The notes beneath the pieces are model-generated. The model saw only the letters and a program-made list of their open reading frames with translations, ran no database searches and had not been told where the DNA came from. A DNA stretch of 64,000 nt, from positions 62,001 to 126,000 of the forward strand of contig CAJTEX010000003.1 in the NCBI GenBank assembly GCA_910575615.1, read 5' to 3'. How positions within the stretch are numbered: the stretch's first letter is position 1; each line of letters begins with the position of its first letter. Origin of the DNA: Bacteroidales bacterium (GTDB lineage Bacteria; Bacteroidota; Bacteroidia; Bacteroidales; Muribaculaceae). Positions 41,686 to 49,697 of the stretch are shown in pieces. The translations under genes and the position numbers were made by a program.

Positions 41686-42827
41686 TGCCTGTTGTATTCT
41701 TCGATTGCCCGGGTGTATGTCGCCATTGTCCCGGCGGCCATATTGTCATCGTTGAAACGCCTGACAAACTCGCGGCCTTCACGGGCTATTTTCTCCCGTG
41801 TGGCCGGATAGTTGATCATCTCCTTGATGGTGTTTAGCCATTCCTCCACATCGTCGGGGTCAACGGCGGGAGCCGACGGGCCGGCTGCCTCCTCGAGGCA
41901 GGAGCCGGTGGCCACCACAACGGGGGTGCCGACGCTGAGGCTTTCGATGACAGGTATGCCGAAACCCTCGTAACGTGAAGTGTATGACGAGCAGAATGCC
42001 CCGGCATATAGGGCCGGCAGGTCTGCGAAATCGGCGTTCTCGATGAATTTCACACGCGACTCGATGGAGTAGGCCGAGATATATCCGTCGAGGACCTTGG
42101 CGTAGGGGGTGCGGCGCCCTATCAGCACGAGGTCGAACTCGTCGGGCAGTCCGCGTATTCCCCTGACGGCCATCGCCTGGTTTTTGCGTGTCTCCACCGT
42201 CCCCACCGATATTATGTATGGGTTGTCGAGGCCGTATTTCTTTTTCACACGGTCGATTTCCTCGGGCGCGGGTGTCTGGTGAAACTGGGTGTGGCAGCCT
42301 TGATAGACCACATCTATCCGCTCTTCTGGGATACCGTAGAACTCGATGATGTCTTTTTTCGTGCGCTCCGAGATGGCGATGATTCTCGTCGCCTCCTGGG
42401 CCGACCGGTTGAATTTGAGGTCGTATATTTTGCGGTCTATGAAGTGGTAACACTCGGGAAACCTCCTGAAAATCACGTCATGGATGGTCAGCACGGTTGG
42501 GCCGTCGAAGCCGCCGATGTTGAAAGGCAGCTCCCCCGACAGGCCGTGGTAGAGGTCTACCCCGTCGCGGGCGAGGCATGAGGTTATCCCCCCCGAACGC
42601 CATATGCTCCCCATGGCGCGTCCGATGGCCGACGCGGGGGTGACCACATCGACGTTGCGGTGGCCGAGGATTCCCTTCAGTCGGGGATTGGGCCTCATCG
42701 CGGGGGCATAGAGCAGATACTTGTTGTCGGGGTATTTAGCGGCGAGAACCTCTGTCAGGAGGCGGGAGTAATTGCCAAGCCCTGTGTTGTTCTCGATGGC
42801 GCGTTTCCCGTCGAAACCGATGATCAT
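41682..42827 (-). CDS. Glycosyltransferase, GT-B fold (family 4)
   Basis: The 381-residue product has MIIGFDGKRAIENNTGLGNY at the N-terminus, GPTVLTIHDVIFRRFPECYH, IIAISERTKKDIIEFYGIPE, PYIISVGTVETRKNQ, FCSSYTSRYEGFGIPVIESL and VATGSCLEEAAG. This is the mannosyltransferase-like GT4 pattern. The frame is open 70 codons upstream, but that part has no similarity and overlaps the Lrp gene, so the internal ATG is preferred. It is coupled to the epimerase by a 4-base overlap. Confidence 0.9.
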   Translation of the reverse strand: MIIGFDGKRAIENNTGLGNYSRLLTEVLAAKYPDNKYLLYAPAMRPNPRLKGILGHRNVDVVTPASAIGRAMGSIWRSGGITSCLARDGVDLYHGLSGELPFNIGGFDGPTVLTIHDVIFRRFPECYHFIDRKIYDLKFNRSAQEATRIIAISERTKKDIIEFYGIPEERIDVVYQGCHTQFHQTPAPEEIDRVKKKYGLDNPYIISVGTVETRKNQAMAVRGIRGLPDEFDLVLIGRRTPYAKVLDGYISAYSIESRVKFIENADFADLPALYAGAFCSSYTSRYEGFGIPVIESLSVGTPVVVATGSCLEEAAGPSAPAVDPDDVEEWLNTIKEMINYPATREKIAREGREFVRRFNDDNMAAGTMATYTRAIEEYNRQ

Positions 42828-42859
42828 AGGTTGACTGGTGGAGTGGTGATGGTGTTGAA

Positions 42860-43330
42860 TCAGGGGTTCTGCAGCGGGATGTTGCGGTAGATTGAGTTGT
42901 CGAGTGAGATGAGGGTCTCGGTGCCGGTGACTCCGGGAATCATCTGTATCTTCTTGTTGAGCAGCTCCATGAGATGCTCGTTGTCGCGCACGAATAGCTT
43001 GATCAACATCGTGTAGGGGCCTGTGGTGAAATGGCATTCTATGACCTCGGGAATCTTGTCAAGCTCGGGCACGACATCCTTGTACATTGCGCCGCGCTCG
43101 AGGTTTACGCCGATGTATGTGCAGGTGGAGTAACCGAGCAGCTTGGGGTTTACCGTATAGCCCGAGCCTGTGATGATGCCAAGCTCGATCATACGCTGGA
43201 TTCGCTGGTGTATGGCAGCGCGTGACACTCCGCACTCCAGGGCGATGTCTTTCGACGGGATGCGGGCGTTATGCATTATGATCGACAGGATATGCCGGTC
43301 AAGGTTGTCGATAGAAGCGATTTTGTCCAT
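42860..43330 (-). CDS. Lrp/AsnC-family transcriptional regulator
   Basis: The 156-residue product has the N-terminal helix-turn-helix (LDRHILSIIMHNARIPSKD, CGVSRAAIHQRIQRMIELGI) and the C-terminal ligand-binding RAM domain (TYIGVNLERGAMYKDVV, IECHFTTGPYTMLIKLFVRD, IPGVTGTETLISLD). It probably senses an amino acid and controls metabolism broadly. It lies 32 bases before the glycosyltransferase gene and has a -7 element upstream. Confidence 0.93.
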   Translation of the reverse strand: MDKIASIDNLDRHILSIIMHNARIPSKDIALECGVSRAAIHQRIQRMIELGIITGSGYTVNPKLLGYSTCTYIGVNLERGAMYKDVVPELDKIPEVIECHFTTGPYTMLIKLFVRDNEHLMELLNKKIQMIPGVTGTETLISLDNSIYRNIPLQNP

Positions 43331-43375
43331 ATGTAGTAAGATAGAGTTGTTTGTGCAATATTTTCATAATTTCTG

Positions 43376-43383
43376 CAAAATTA
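43376..43383 (-). promoter_or_regulatory. -7 element for the Lrp gene
   Basis: TAATTTTG on the minus strand matches TAnnTTTG, 46 bases before the start codon, in an AT-rich stretch. No TTTG sits at the -33 spacing. Confidence 0.5.
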
Positions 43384-43496
43384 CAAAATAAATCCGGAAT
43401 TCCTGGCATTTTGCCATCAAAAGCCATCTACCACCCTGTTGATGTCGTGTGAGGCCGTCTCTGTGGCGGTGTGAGACGGGCGAAAATGGCCCTTTT

Positions 43497-44672
43497 TCAA
43501 CGGATGCTGTCCATTATGGCCGAGGCCGCTTTGGCCGGGGCGTCGGAGAGGGTGAGCTTGGATTTCATGCGGCTGTATCCTTCGAGCATCTTGTCGCGGC
43601 CTGGGCTGCCGGGCAGTATGCGGCGCAGCGAGTCGGACAGTTCGTCGGGATTGCAGTGGTGCATAAGCAGTTCGGGCACAATCTCGTTGGCATACCTCTG
43701 GCCGTCAAGTCCGTTGGCTATGAGGTTGGGGAGGGTGACATGGGGGCATTTCAACACATGGCTCATGATATTGTAAAACAGCTTGGAGCCGGACGAACGG
43801 TAGCACACCACCTGCGGTGTGCCGAGCAGGGCGCATTCGAGGGTGGCGGTGCCGGAGGTGACAAACGCGGCTGTGGATAGCGCCATCAGCGGGAATGTGG
43901 AGCCGGAGATGACTGGCATGTGCTGCAGGCCGGGGATTTCGAGCGAGCGGTAGAAATCCCTGGGGATGGTCGGCGCGGCGGCAACCACCGGCTGGAGGGA
44001 GGGGAACCGCAGGGCGGCCTCCACCATCACCGGCAGGTTGCCTTTGATTTCTCCACGGCGGCTCCCCGGGACGAGGGCGAGCAGCGGACGGTTGGGGTCG
44101 AGTCCGTGGAGCAGGTTGAACTCGGCGCGCGACGGCATCGACCCCTTTTTGCGTTCAACCTCGGCCACTGACGGGTTGCCGACATACTCCACGTCAAGCC
44201 CTTTGCCGCTGAAGTAGCTGACCTCGAAGGGGAGTATGGATAGGATTTTGTCGCAATAGCGGCGCATCTCTTTGACGCGCCACTCCTTCCAGGCCCAAAC
44301 TTTGGGCGAGATGTAGAAAAACACCGGTATGCCGAGTGTCTTGGCGTGGCGGGCGAGCTTGAGGTTGAATGACGGGTAGTCTATGAGTATGAGCGCGTCG
44401 GGACGCGTGGCTGTAATGGCCTCTTTAGCCTGCCTGAGAATCCGGGCGATGGAGGGAAGATGGCGCAGCACCTCGGCGAAACCCATGTAGGCCATCTCGC
44501 TGTAATGCACCAGTGGAGGGCGGCCCGTTTCTCGGGCCATAAGGTCTCCTCCGAGGAATGTGATTTCTGCCCCGGGTGACTGGCGGCGTAGCTCGGCTAC
44601 GAGGTCGGCTCCGTGGAGGTCGCCTGAGGCCTCCCCGGCTGATATGAAGAATCTTTGGTTGCGTTCGCTCAT
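43497..44672 (-). CDS. lpxB: Lipid-A-disaccharide synthase
   Basis: LpxB joins UDP-diacylglucosamine and lipid X in lipid A synthesis. The 391-residue product shows FFISAGEASGDLHGADLVAE, LILIDYPSFNLKLARHAKT, VFFYISPKVWAWKEWRVKEM, YVGNPSVAEV, LALVPGSRRGEIKGNLPVMV and VTSGTATLECALLGTPQVV. The length and motifs are standard. It is the last gene of a four-gene minus-strand run. Confidence 0.96.
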   Translation of the reverse strand: MSERNQRFFISAGEASGDLHGADLVAELRRQSPGAEITFLGGDLMARETGRPPLVHYSEMAYMGFAEVLRHLPSIARILRQAKEAITATRPDALILIDYPSFNLKLARHAKTLGIPVFFYISPKVWAWKEWRVKEMRRYCDKILSILPFEVSYFSGKGLDVEYVGNPSVAEVERKKGSMPSRAEFNLLHGLDPNRPLLALVPGSRRGEIKGNLPVMVEAALRFPSLQPVVAAAPTIPRDFYRSLEIPGLQHMPVISGSTFPLMALSTAAFVTSGTATLECALLGTPQVVCYRSSGSKLFYNIMSHVLKCPHVTLPNLIANGLDGQRYANEIVPELLMHHCNPDELSDSLRRILPGSPGRDKMLEGYSRMKSKLTLSDAPAKAASAIMDSIR

Positions 44673-44699
44673 GTCTGTGTCTTGATTGGTTTGCCCGGG

Positions 44700-45182
44700 T
44701 CAGTGGGTCTCGCAAGCCGGAAGGATGTCTCCGGCGTTGAACTCCATCAGCAACGGCAGGTTGTCCCAGGTGCATGCGTCGGTCTCGAAGATTGAACCGT
44801 TGTCTGTCCCCACGGTCCACTCCGCCGGAAGCTCGTCGCAGGCGCGGCGGTAGGCGGCCAGGTTGGGGTCTTCGGCTTCCGGGATGCCGTCAGTGGGGTA
44901 GACGGCGATGACAGCCGTCGCTCGTGAGGGGAGTCCGGAGGTGATCGCCGGGTCGGCCGTCAGCTTCTCTTCCAGCTGGCGGCATTCCCCGCAGTCGGGG
45001 TCGAAAAGCAATAGCCATACACGCGCGTCGGGCTGCAGGGCGCGCAGCTCGGTGTGGAGGGTTGTCGGCCGTCCGTCGCGCGTGGTGAAGCTGAAATCCG
45101 TTTTCGGGGTTCCCCCCCGGGTTGTGGCGGCGGAAATCGTCGCCAGGGCCAGGGTGGCGGCAAGTCTGGTCAGGAATTTCAT
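44700..45182 (-). CDS. Exported thioredoxin-fold protein, DUF5106-like
   Basis: The 160-residue product has a signal peptide (MKFLTRLAATLALATISAAT) and a thioredoxin-like core: VWLLLFDPDCGECRQLEEKL with a CGEC pair, and TAVIAVYPTDGIPEAEDPN. The usual cis-proline region is hard to place. The pattern resembles DUF5106-containing thiol-disulfide proteins of this order, which act in the periplasm. It lies between rnz (22 bases) and lpxB (27 bases). Confidence 0.72.
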   Translation of the reverse strand: MKFLTRLAATLALATISAATTRGGTPKTDFSFTTRDGRPTTLHTELRALQPDARVWLLLFDPDCGECRQLEEKLTADPAITSGLPSRATAVIAVYPTDGIPEAEDPNLAAYRRACDELPAEWTVGTDNGSIFETDACTWDNLPLLMEFNAGDILPACETH

Positions 45183-45204
45183 CTGCTGTTGTTTTGGTCT
45201 ATGG

Positions 45205-46128
45205 TCAGATGTCGAGTCTCAGCCCCTCGTTGGCGAGGATGGTCTCTGGGAAAATCGCCCTGGCCTGCTCGAGGTGTTGGCTCTCATCTTTGTATGCTTT
45301 GGAATAATGCCCGATGACCAGCCGTTTCGCCTCGGCTGCGAGGGCTATGCGGGCCGCCTGCGACGCGGTGGAGTGGAATCGTTCGCGTGCCTTGGCCGTG
45401 GCGTCGTCGGCATATGTGGCCTCATGGTAGAGGAGGTCGACCCCCTTGACGACATCGGCCAGGGTGCGGTCGAAAAGCGTGTCGGAGCAATAGGCGTAGC
45501 TTGCCGAGGGGTCGGCGTCGCGGGTCAGGCGTGAGTTTGCTATCACCTGCCCGTCGGGGGTGATGAAGTCGGCGCCATCCTTGATATCCTTCATCCGGGC
45601 CACCGGCACGTTGAAGAATTTCACCGCGTCGGCTATTATGTGGCGCTGTTTTGGTTTCTCGCGCATCAGGAAGCCGACGGTGGGCACCCGGTGGTGGAGC
45701 GGAAACGCCTCGACGATGAGGCTTTTGGTCTCAACGGCGGTCTGGCGCACAGTAGGGTCGAGGATGTTGAACTGCAGGTCGAACGACCGCTCGCGGCAGA
45801 AGAAATCCACCATCTTGCTGAAAATCTCCGCTCCCTCCTCGAAGGTGTGGACCGTCAGTGTGCCACCCATCTGATGTAGGGAGAGGGTGGATAGCAGTCC
45901 TGGCAGGCCAAGGCAATGGTCGCCGTGGAGGTGGGATATGAAGATGTGGCGCAGACGGGTGAAATTGAGCCCCTGCATCATTATGCTGCGTTGCGCGCCC
46001 TCCCCGCAGTCAATCATCAGCAGTTCGCGGTTGTGCTCCACGACCTGGCACGCGGGCAGGTGGCGGCGCGAGGGTGTGGCCGAGCCACATCCCAATATGT
46101 TCAATGTCAGATTGCTTTTTCCTGCCAT
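45205..46128 (-). CDS. rnz: Ribonuclease Z
   Basis: RNase Z cuts tRNA precursors at the 3' end. This matters here because the tRNA gene in the window encodes no CCA. The 307-residue protein is a metallo-beta-lactamase fold: LNILGCGSATPSRRHLPACQ, MIDCGEGAQRSIM, the metal motif FISHLHGDHCLGLPGLLSTL, YCSDTLFDRTLAD, YHEATYADDATAKA and VIGHYSKAYKD. The internal ATG (MAGKSNLTLN) is preferred to one 20 codons upstream. Confidence 0.95.
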   Translation of the reverse strand: MAGKSNLTLNILGCGSATPSRRHLPACQVVEHNRELLMIDCGEGAQRSIMMQGLNFTRLRHIFISHLHGDHCLGLPGLLSTLSLHQMGGTLTVHTFEEGAEIFSKMVDFFCRERSFDLQFNILDPTVRQTAVETKSLIVEAFPLHHRVPTVGFLMREKPKQRHIIADAVKFFNVPVARMKDIKDGADFITPDGQVIANSRLTRDADPSASYAYCSDTLFDRTLADVVKGVDLLYHEATYADDATAKARERFHSTASQAARIALAAEAKRLVIGHYSKAYKDESQHLEQARAIFPETILANEGLRLDI

Positions 46129-46184
46129 TATTGTCTTTGTCGTTGGTACACTGGTCTTTTTCGTCGCTTCAGGGGCAGAGATGC

Positions 46185-46745
46185 TCACTGGCGAGTGGTG
46201 GAGGATAGGTAGCGGTCTACCGCTGCCGGGTCGGCCAATGCCTCGCCCAGGGTCATCGGCACTTGCATGGTGGTTGTCACCCGCGAGCCGGGAATCACTG
46301 CTTTCAGGATTTCCTCGGGGGCGGGGGGCTGGCTGAGGCGCCGGTACTCGTCGTAGGTGTAAGTGGTGAATACGGTCTGGGGGCCTACTCCCACAGGGCT
46401 GAGCAGCCAGCCGCTCTCGAGCTGCACCGGGGCGGCGTTCTCAGGGATGTCGGATGGGGCCGGATAGCTCAGCAGCGTGCCGTCAGCGTTTAACTTGACA
46501 GGCACGTTACGCAGGAAGTCGCCCGATGTCTTGTACAGTATGGCTTTCGGCATCACCGCGACAGGGCCATGAGAGAGCGACGGTCTGAGGTTGTTGACAT
46601 CGATTTTGAGCTGGCCCTCCTGTTGATTGCCGCCCGACGCGGTTTGCTCCTCCGTCGGCGGCACGGTGGCGCGGCGGGAGGCACATCCGGCTGTCAGGGC
46701 CATTGTGGCTGCCGCAGCCAGAAGGTATGTGAAGAAAAGTCTCAT
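46185..46745 (-). CDS. Lipoprotein, unknown function
   Basis: The 186-residue product begins MRLFFTYLLAAAATMALTAG and is lipidated at the cysteine of LTAGC (Cys22). A polar linker follows (about residues 23-55), then a domain with VAVMPKAILYKTSGDFLRNV, ESGWLLSPVGVGPQTVFTTY and PEEILKAVIPGSRVTTTMQV. I do not recognise the family. It is the first gene of the rnz-lpxB run, 57 bases before rnz. An ATG 15 codons upstream is less likely because it precedes the signal peptide. Confidence 0.72.
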   Translation of the reverse strand: MRLFFTYLLAAAATMALTAGCASRRATVPPTEEQTASGGNQQEGQLKIDVNNLRPSLSHGPVAVMPKAILYKTSGDFLRNVPVKLNADGTLLSYPAPSDIPENAAPVQLESGWLLSPVGVGPQTVFTTYTYDEYRRLSQPPAPEEILKAVIPGSRVTTTMQVPMTLGEALADPAAVDRYLSSTTRQ

Positions 46746-46780
46746 TTCTGTCAGTGGTCTGTTGTGTTTAAGACTGATAA

Positions 46781-46812
46781 TCCCGGCCAAAGTTTAAACA
46801 CCTTGGCCGGGA
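46781..46812 (-). terminator. Terminator after the C10 protease
   Basis: TCCCGGCCAA and TTGGCCGGGA pair perfectly over 10 bp with a 12-base loop. On the minus strand it is followed by TTATCAGTCTTAAAC, moderately T-rich. It lies about 75 bases past the protease stop. Confidence 0.6.
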
Positions 46813-46886
46813 GTTGGTTCTCGCGTGGGGTTGATGCGGTCAGGCCGGGCCTGACCGTCCCGCGGCGGCTGTCAGCCGTATGTCGG

Positions 46887-49379
46887 TCAGCGTACCACCT
46901 TGGCCGATGACACCGAGCCGTCGGCGAGGGTCACTTTCACCAGCGTGATTCCAGCCGGGAGGTTGGCGAGGGGTGCGCCGGCACGGGTGCCGTCAATCTG
47001 GATGTCGAACGCGACACGGCGGCCGTCGAGGGTGAACGCCTCCACCGACGCGATGTCGGAGGAAGCGGCCACTGAAAGTACGCCGTTGGCGCGGTCGGCG
47101 ATGACGATGGTCTCGGCCTGGGTGTCGGCGAGGTTCTCGTCGATGCCTGAGAATCCGGTGCCGATCTTGAAGTTGAGTGACGCGAGTGTCTGAATGTAAT
47201 ATCCTGACACGTAGCCGAAAATGGCATTGTAGAAGTCGCCGGCGGCGGCGTCTGGCATGCTTCCGCTGACAATGCTTGTGGCGGTCTGGTTGGCATCAAG
47301 GAAATAAGTCTCCGGAGAGTTGAGCGTGTGGGCTACCGAGCCGTTATCTCTGCAGATGTACACGGTCAGGGGAGCGGCCCAGTAGCCTTCCGTGACCTTG
47401 AGGCCGCAGTTGAACTCAAGGTCGTTGGCGTCGGCATTGCCCTGGTCGCCGGCCATGGTGAAGGTGGTGCATGAGGCTTTGAGCGATTTGGGCGCATCCT
47501 TGACGGTCACGGGGATGTAGTCGAGGATGGCTCCGGTGCTCATCGACACGATGCCGAGGTATGCCGAGCCTGAGAAGGAGGAAGAGCCGCTTAGGGGGTA
47601 GAGGTTGGCTATGGTCTCCACATCACGGGATTCGCCCGGAAGCAGGTTCGCGGCATATGAGTCTGCCATGCCTTTGATGTCTGCCATACCGTTGGATATG
47701 GTGAAAATCACGGGGGCCACGCCGTCATAAATCTCTGCCTCCCCGTTGTTCTCGAGGCAGTATGACACCTTTATGGGATATCCAAAGTATATCGACGAGA
47801 TGGCAGACAGGTCATAACCTTCGATTTCGCTGCCTGACAAGTTGGAGACTGATGAGATGTTGCCGTTTGAGATGGTGGCGTTGACAAAATCCACACAGGA
47901 GATGTCATGGCTGACGGCGGTCCATTCCCCGTTGGGATAGTCGCGGGTCACCAGGTACATGCGGTAGTTGCCTGATGTCAGCCCGTCAGGGATGGAGAGG
48001 GGGAAGGAGGCGTAGCCCTCGTACATCGAGAGGGAGATTCCGCTCCCGTATCCTGCTATGGTCTCTTTTCCGGAGGCAATGTTGACGGCTTTGATGCCGA
48101 ACTCCACATTTACTGTCTCGCCGGAAGCGTTGTAGCAGAACACGCCCATTGAGGATGCCTGGTCGGAGCTGAGGCTTATCCCTTTGTTGCCATACTTCGA
48201 GCCGGTGAGGTTGCCGGTGAGGGTGATTGGCGAGGTCGCCGGCAGGTCGATGGTGGGGGAGCCGGGGGCAGTCATGTTCAGCACGATTTCCTGGTCGAAG
48301 TTGAAGCCGCCGGCATTGCCGCCGATTCCCTGTCCCTCGGGGGTGAGGGCGGTGAGCTTGAAGTAGCCGTCATATGCGCCGCCCCATCCCCAGTTGAAAT
48401 GGAAGAAGCCGTCAGATGAATATCCGTCGCAGACGAATGCGTGGCCTCCCTGGATGTTGTCGGCTCCGGCGTAATATACCGGGCCGACGGTCTTGAGGTT
48501 CTCGTAGATGAGGTATTCCCACTCGGCCAGGGGGAAGTTCTGTCGGTTGAGCATCGTCGCCTTCTCGTTGTAGCCGAAGTACTGCTTCAGTCCGGCAAGC
48601 ATCGTGGGTGACTGCGCGCCTGACGCCTCGGGGCTGTAAGACATCTCTGAGGCGTAGCCGACAGCCTGCATCAGGAACGCCACCGCGTCGCGCTGGGTGG
48701 TGTTGTATGTGCCGGTGTAGCTGTCGAGCATGTTGTCCCAGTCAAACGGTTTCCCGTCGAGGCTGAGGGTGCGGGTGGTCTTGTTGTCGGTGTAAGTGAT
48801 GGTTCCGGTTCCGGCCGGGGGGTAGTTGTGGTATTTCATCACCTGGGCGGCCGCTGTGGCGACGCATCCGGTCATGGACTTTGAACCGTTGACCACGGGG
48901 CAGGAGTAGTTGTATGGGGAGTCCTGGTTCCAGCGGGTGGAGACCATGGGGGCAATCGGGGCCTTTGTCGTCTCGGCCTTGCGTGACGGCAGGGTGATGT
49001 AGAGGCCGCTACCGCTTTCAGGCTGGGCCATCACATAGTCGATCTGGCGGGAGTATTCCGACAGCCACCATTCCATCTGGGGAGGCAGCTCGCCATCGGC
49101 GCAGCCGTCGATGTAGCCCAGCACCGGAGCGACACGGTCGTCGGCCGGCACCACCAGGGCGTTGCCGTCGGAGGCGAAGAGATAGACCGTGGCGGCGTTG
49201 TCGGGGTTGAGGAGAACACGCTTTATCTCCATGGCCGCGGCGTTGGCAGGGGCCTTCTGCATACCGTTGATTGGTTGTGACACAGCGCGCGACAGGGCTT
49301 CCTGTGGCGTGAGATGCTTGGCTGAGAGGCCGCAGGCGGTCAGAGCCGCCAGTGATGACAATAGAAATTTCCTGTACAT
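46887..49379 (-). CDS. C10-family cysteine protease (streptopain-like) with T9SS tail
   Basis: The 830-residue product has a signal peptide (MYRKFLLSSLAALTACGLSA) and a prodomain to about residue 145. The streptopain-type catalytic domain has Cys172 in SMTGCVATAAAQVMKYH, His313 in GGHAFVCDGYSSDGFFHFNW and GWGGAYDGYFKLT. Long beta-rich repeats of unknown role (about 380-750) follow, then a C-terminal sorting-like tail (VEAFTLDGRRVAF to SSAKVVR). It should be secreted by the type IX system or attached to the surface, where it degrades proteins. It is monocistronic with its own promoter. The ATG 19 codons upstream is unlikely because it precedes the signal peptide. Confidence 0.9.
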   Translation of the reverse strand: MYRKFLLSSLAALTACGLSAKHLTPQEALSRAVSQPINGMQKAPANAAAMEIKRVLLNPDNAATVYLFASDGNALVVPADDRVAPVLGYIDGCADGELPPQMEWWLSEYSRQIDYVMAQPESGSGLYITLPSRKAETTKAPIAPMVSTRWNQDSPYNYSCPVVNGSKSMTGCVATAAAQVMKYHNYPPAGTGTITYTDNKTTRTLSLDGKPFDWDNMLDSYTGTYNTTQRDAVAFLMQAVGYASEMSYSPEASGAQSPTMLAGLKQYFGYNEKATMLNRQNFPLAEWEYLIYENLKTVGPVYYAGADNIQGGHAFVCDGYSSDGFFHFNWGWGGAYDGYFKLTALTPEGQGIGGNAGGFNFDQEIVLNMTAPGSPTIDLPATSPITLTGNLTGSKYGNKGISLSSDQASSMGVFCYNASGETVNVEFGIKAVNIASGKETIAGYGSGISLSMYEGYASFPLSIPDGLTSGNYRMYLVTRDYPNGEWTAVSHDISCVDFVNATISNGNISSVSNLSGSEIEGYDLSAISSIYFGYPIKVSYCLENNGEAEIYDGVAPVIFTISNGMADIKGMADSYAANLLPGESRDVETIANLYPLSGSSSFSGSAYLGIVSMSTGAILDYIPVTVKDAPKSLKASCTTFTMAGDQGNADANDLEFNCGLKVTEGYWAAPLTVYICRDNGSVAHTLNSPETYFLDANQTATSIVSGSMPDAAAGDFYNAIFGYVSGYYIQTLASLNFKIGTGFSGIDENLADTQAETIVIADRANGVLSVAASSDIASVEAFTLDGRRVAFDIQIDGTRAGAPLANLPAGITLVKVTLADGSVSSAKVVR

Positions 49380-49423
49380 TTGTTCTCTGTTGTGAGTCTG
49401 ATTCGGGATATCCCCTGAATGGC

Positions 49424-49455
49424 CAAAATTAAGCATAATTTATTTAACAAACAAT
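49424..49455 (-). promoter_or_regulatory. Promoter of the C10 protease gene
   Basis: On the minus strand TAATTTTG (49431-49424) is preceded at 20 bp by ATTG (49455-49452), one base from consensus; a perfect TTTG lies closer, at 16 bp. The leader would be about 40 bases. Confidence 0.55.
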
Positions 49456-49521
49456 AATGCGTGGCGGTTTTCGCGACGATGAACTTTTTTTGAGGATTAT
49501 TAGAGAAAAAAATCGTTAATT

Positions 49522-49553
49522 CTTGTAAAGATGGTGGATATTGATTAATTTTG
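49522..49553 (+). promoter_or_regulatory. Promoter of the fumarate reductase operon
   Basis: CTTG (49522-49525), 20 bp, then TAATTTTG (49546-49553). The start near 49560 leaves a leader of about 138 bases that includes the 16-bp palindrome. Confidence 0.65.
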
Positions 49554-49587
49554 TCGGATAATAGGAGTCTCCACGGCCAGGGAGCGG

Positions 49588-49603
49588 GGGCGTTTAAACG
49601 CCC
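49588..49603 (+). repeat. Perfect 16-bp palindrome in the frd leader
   Basis: GGGCGTTTAAACGCCC is identical on both strands. It lies about 28 bases after the predicted transcription start and about 95 before frdC, a position suited to a dimeric repressor. Confidence 0.8.
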
Positions 49604-49697
49604 TGTGACAACGGTTTGCGAGGCTTACGCAAGATATTCGCTGAAAAAAAGAATAAATCAACCTTAATAACAACACAACTCTAAATTAAAAACACTT

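Larger units (their letters stand above)
49380..49697 (+). other. Divergent control region between protease and frd operon
   Basis: These 318 bases carry no gene. They contain two oppositely directed promoters (minus 49424-49455, plus 49522-49553), an AT-rich middle, and, in the frd leader, a perfect 16-bp palindrome at 49588-49603. Confidence 0.75.

Noticed and set aside
43478-43497. GGGC/GCCC hairpin followed by T5 next to lpxB, considered as a terminator.
   Set aside because: The stem is only 4 bp and the T-run faces the plus strand, where no gene ends.
46185-46745. The lipoprotein next to the C10 protease, considered as a staphostatin-like inhibitor.
   Set aside because: It is lipidated, larger than known inhibitors, shows no matching pattern, and is grouped with rnz rather than with the protease.
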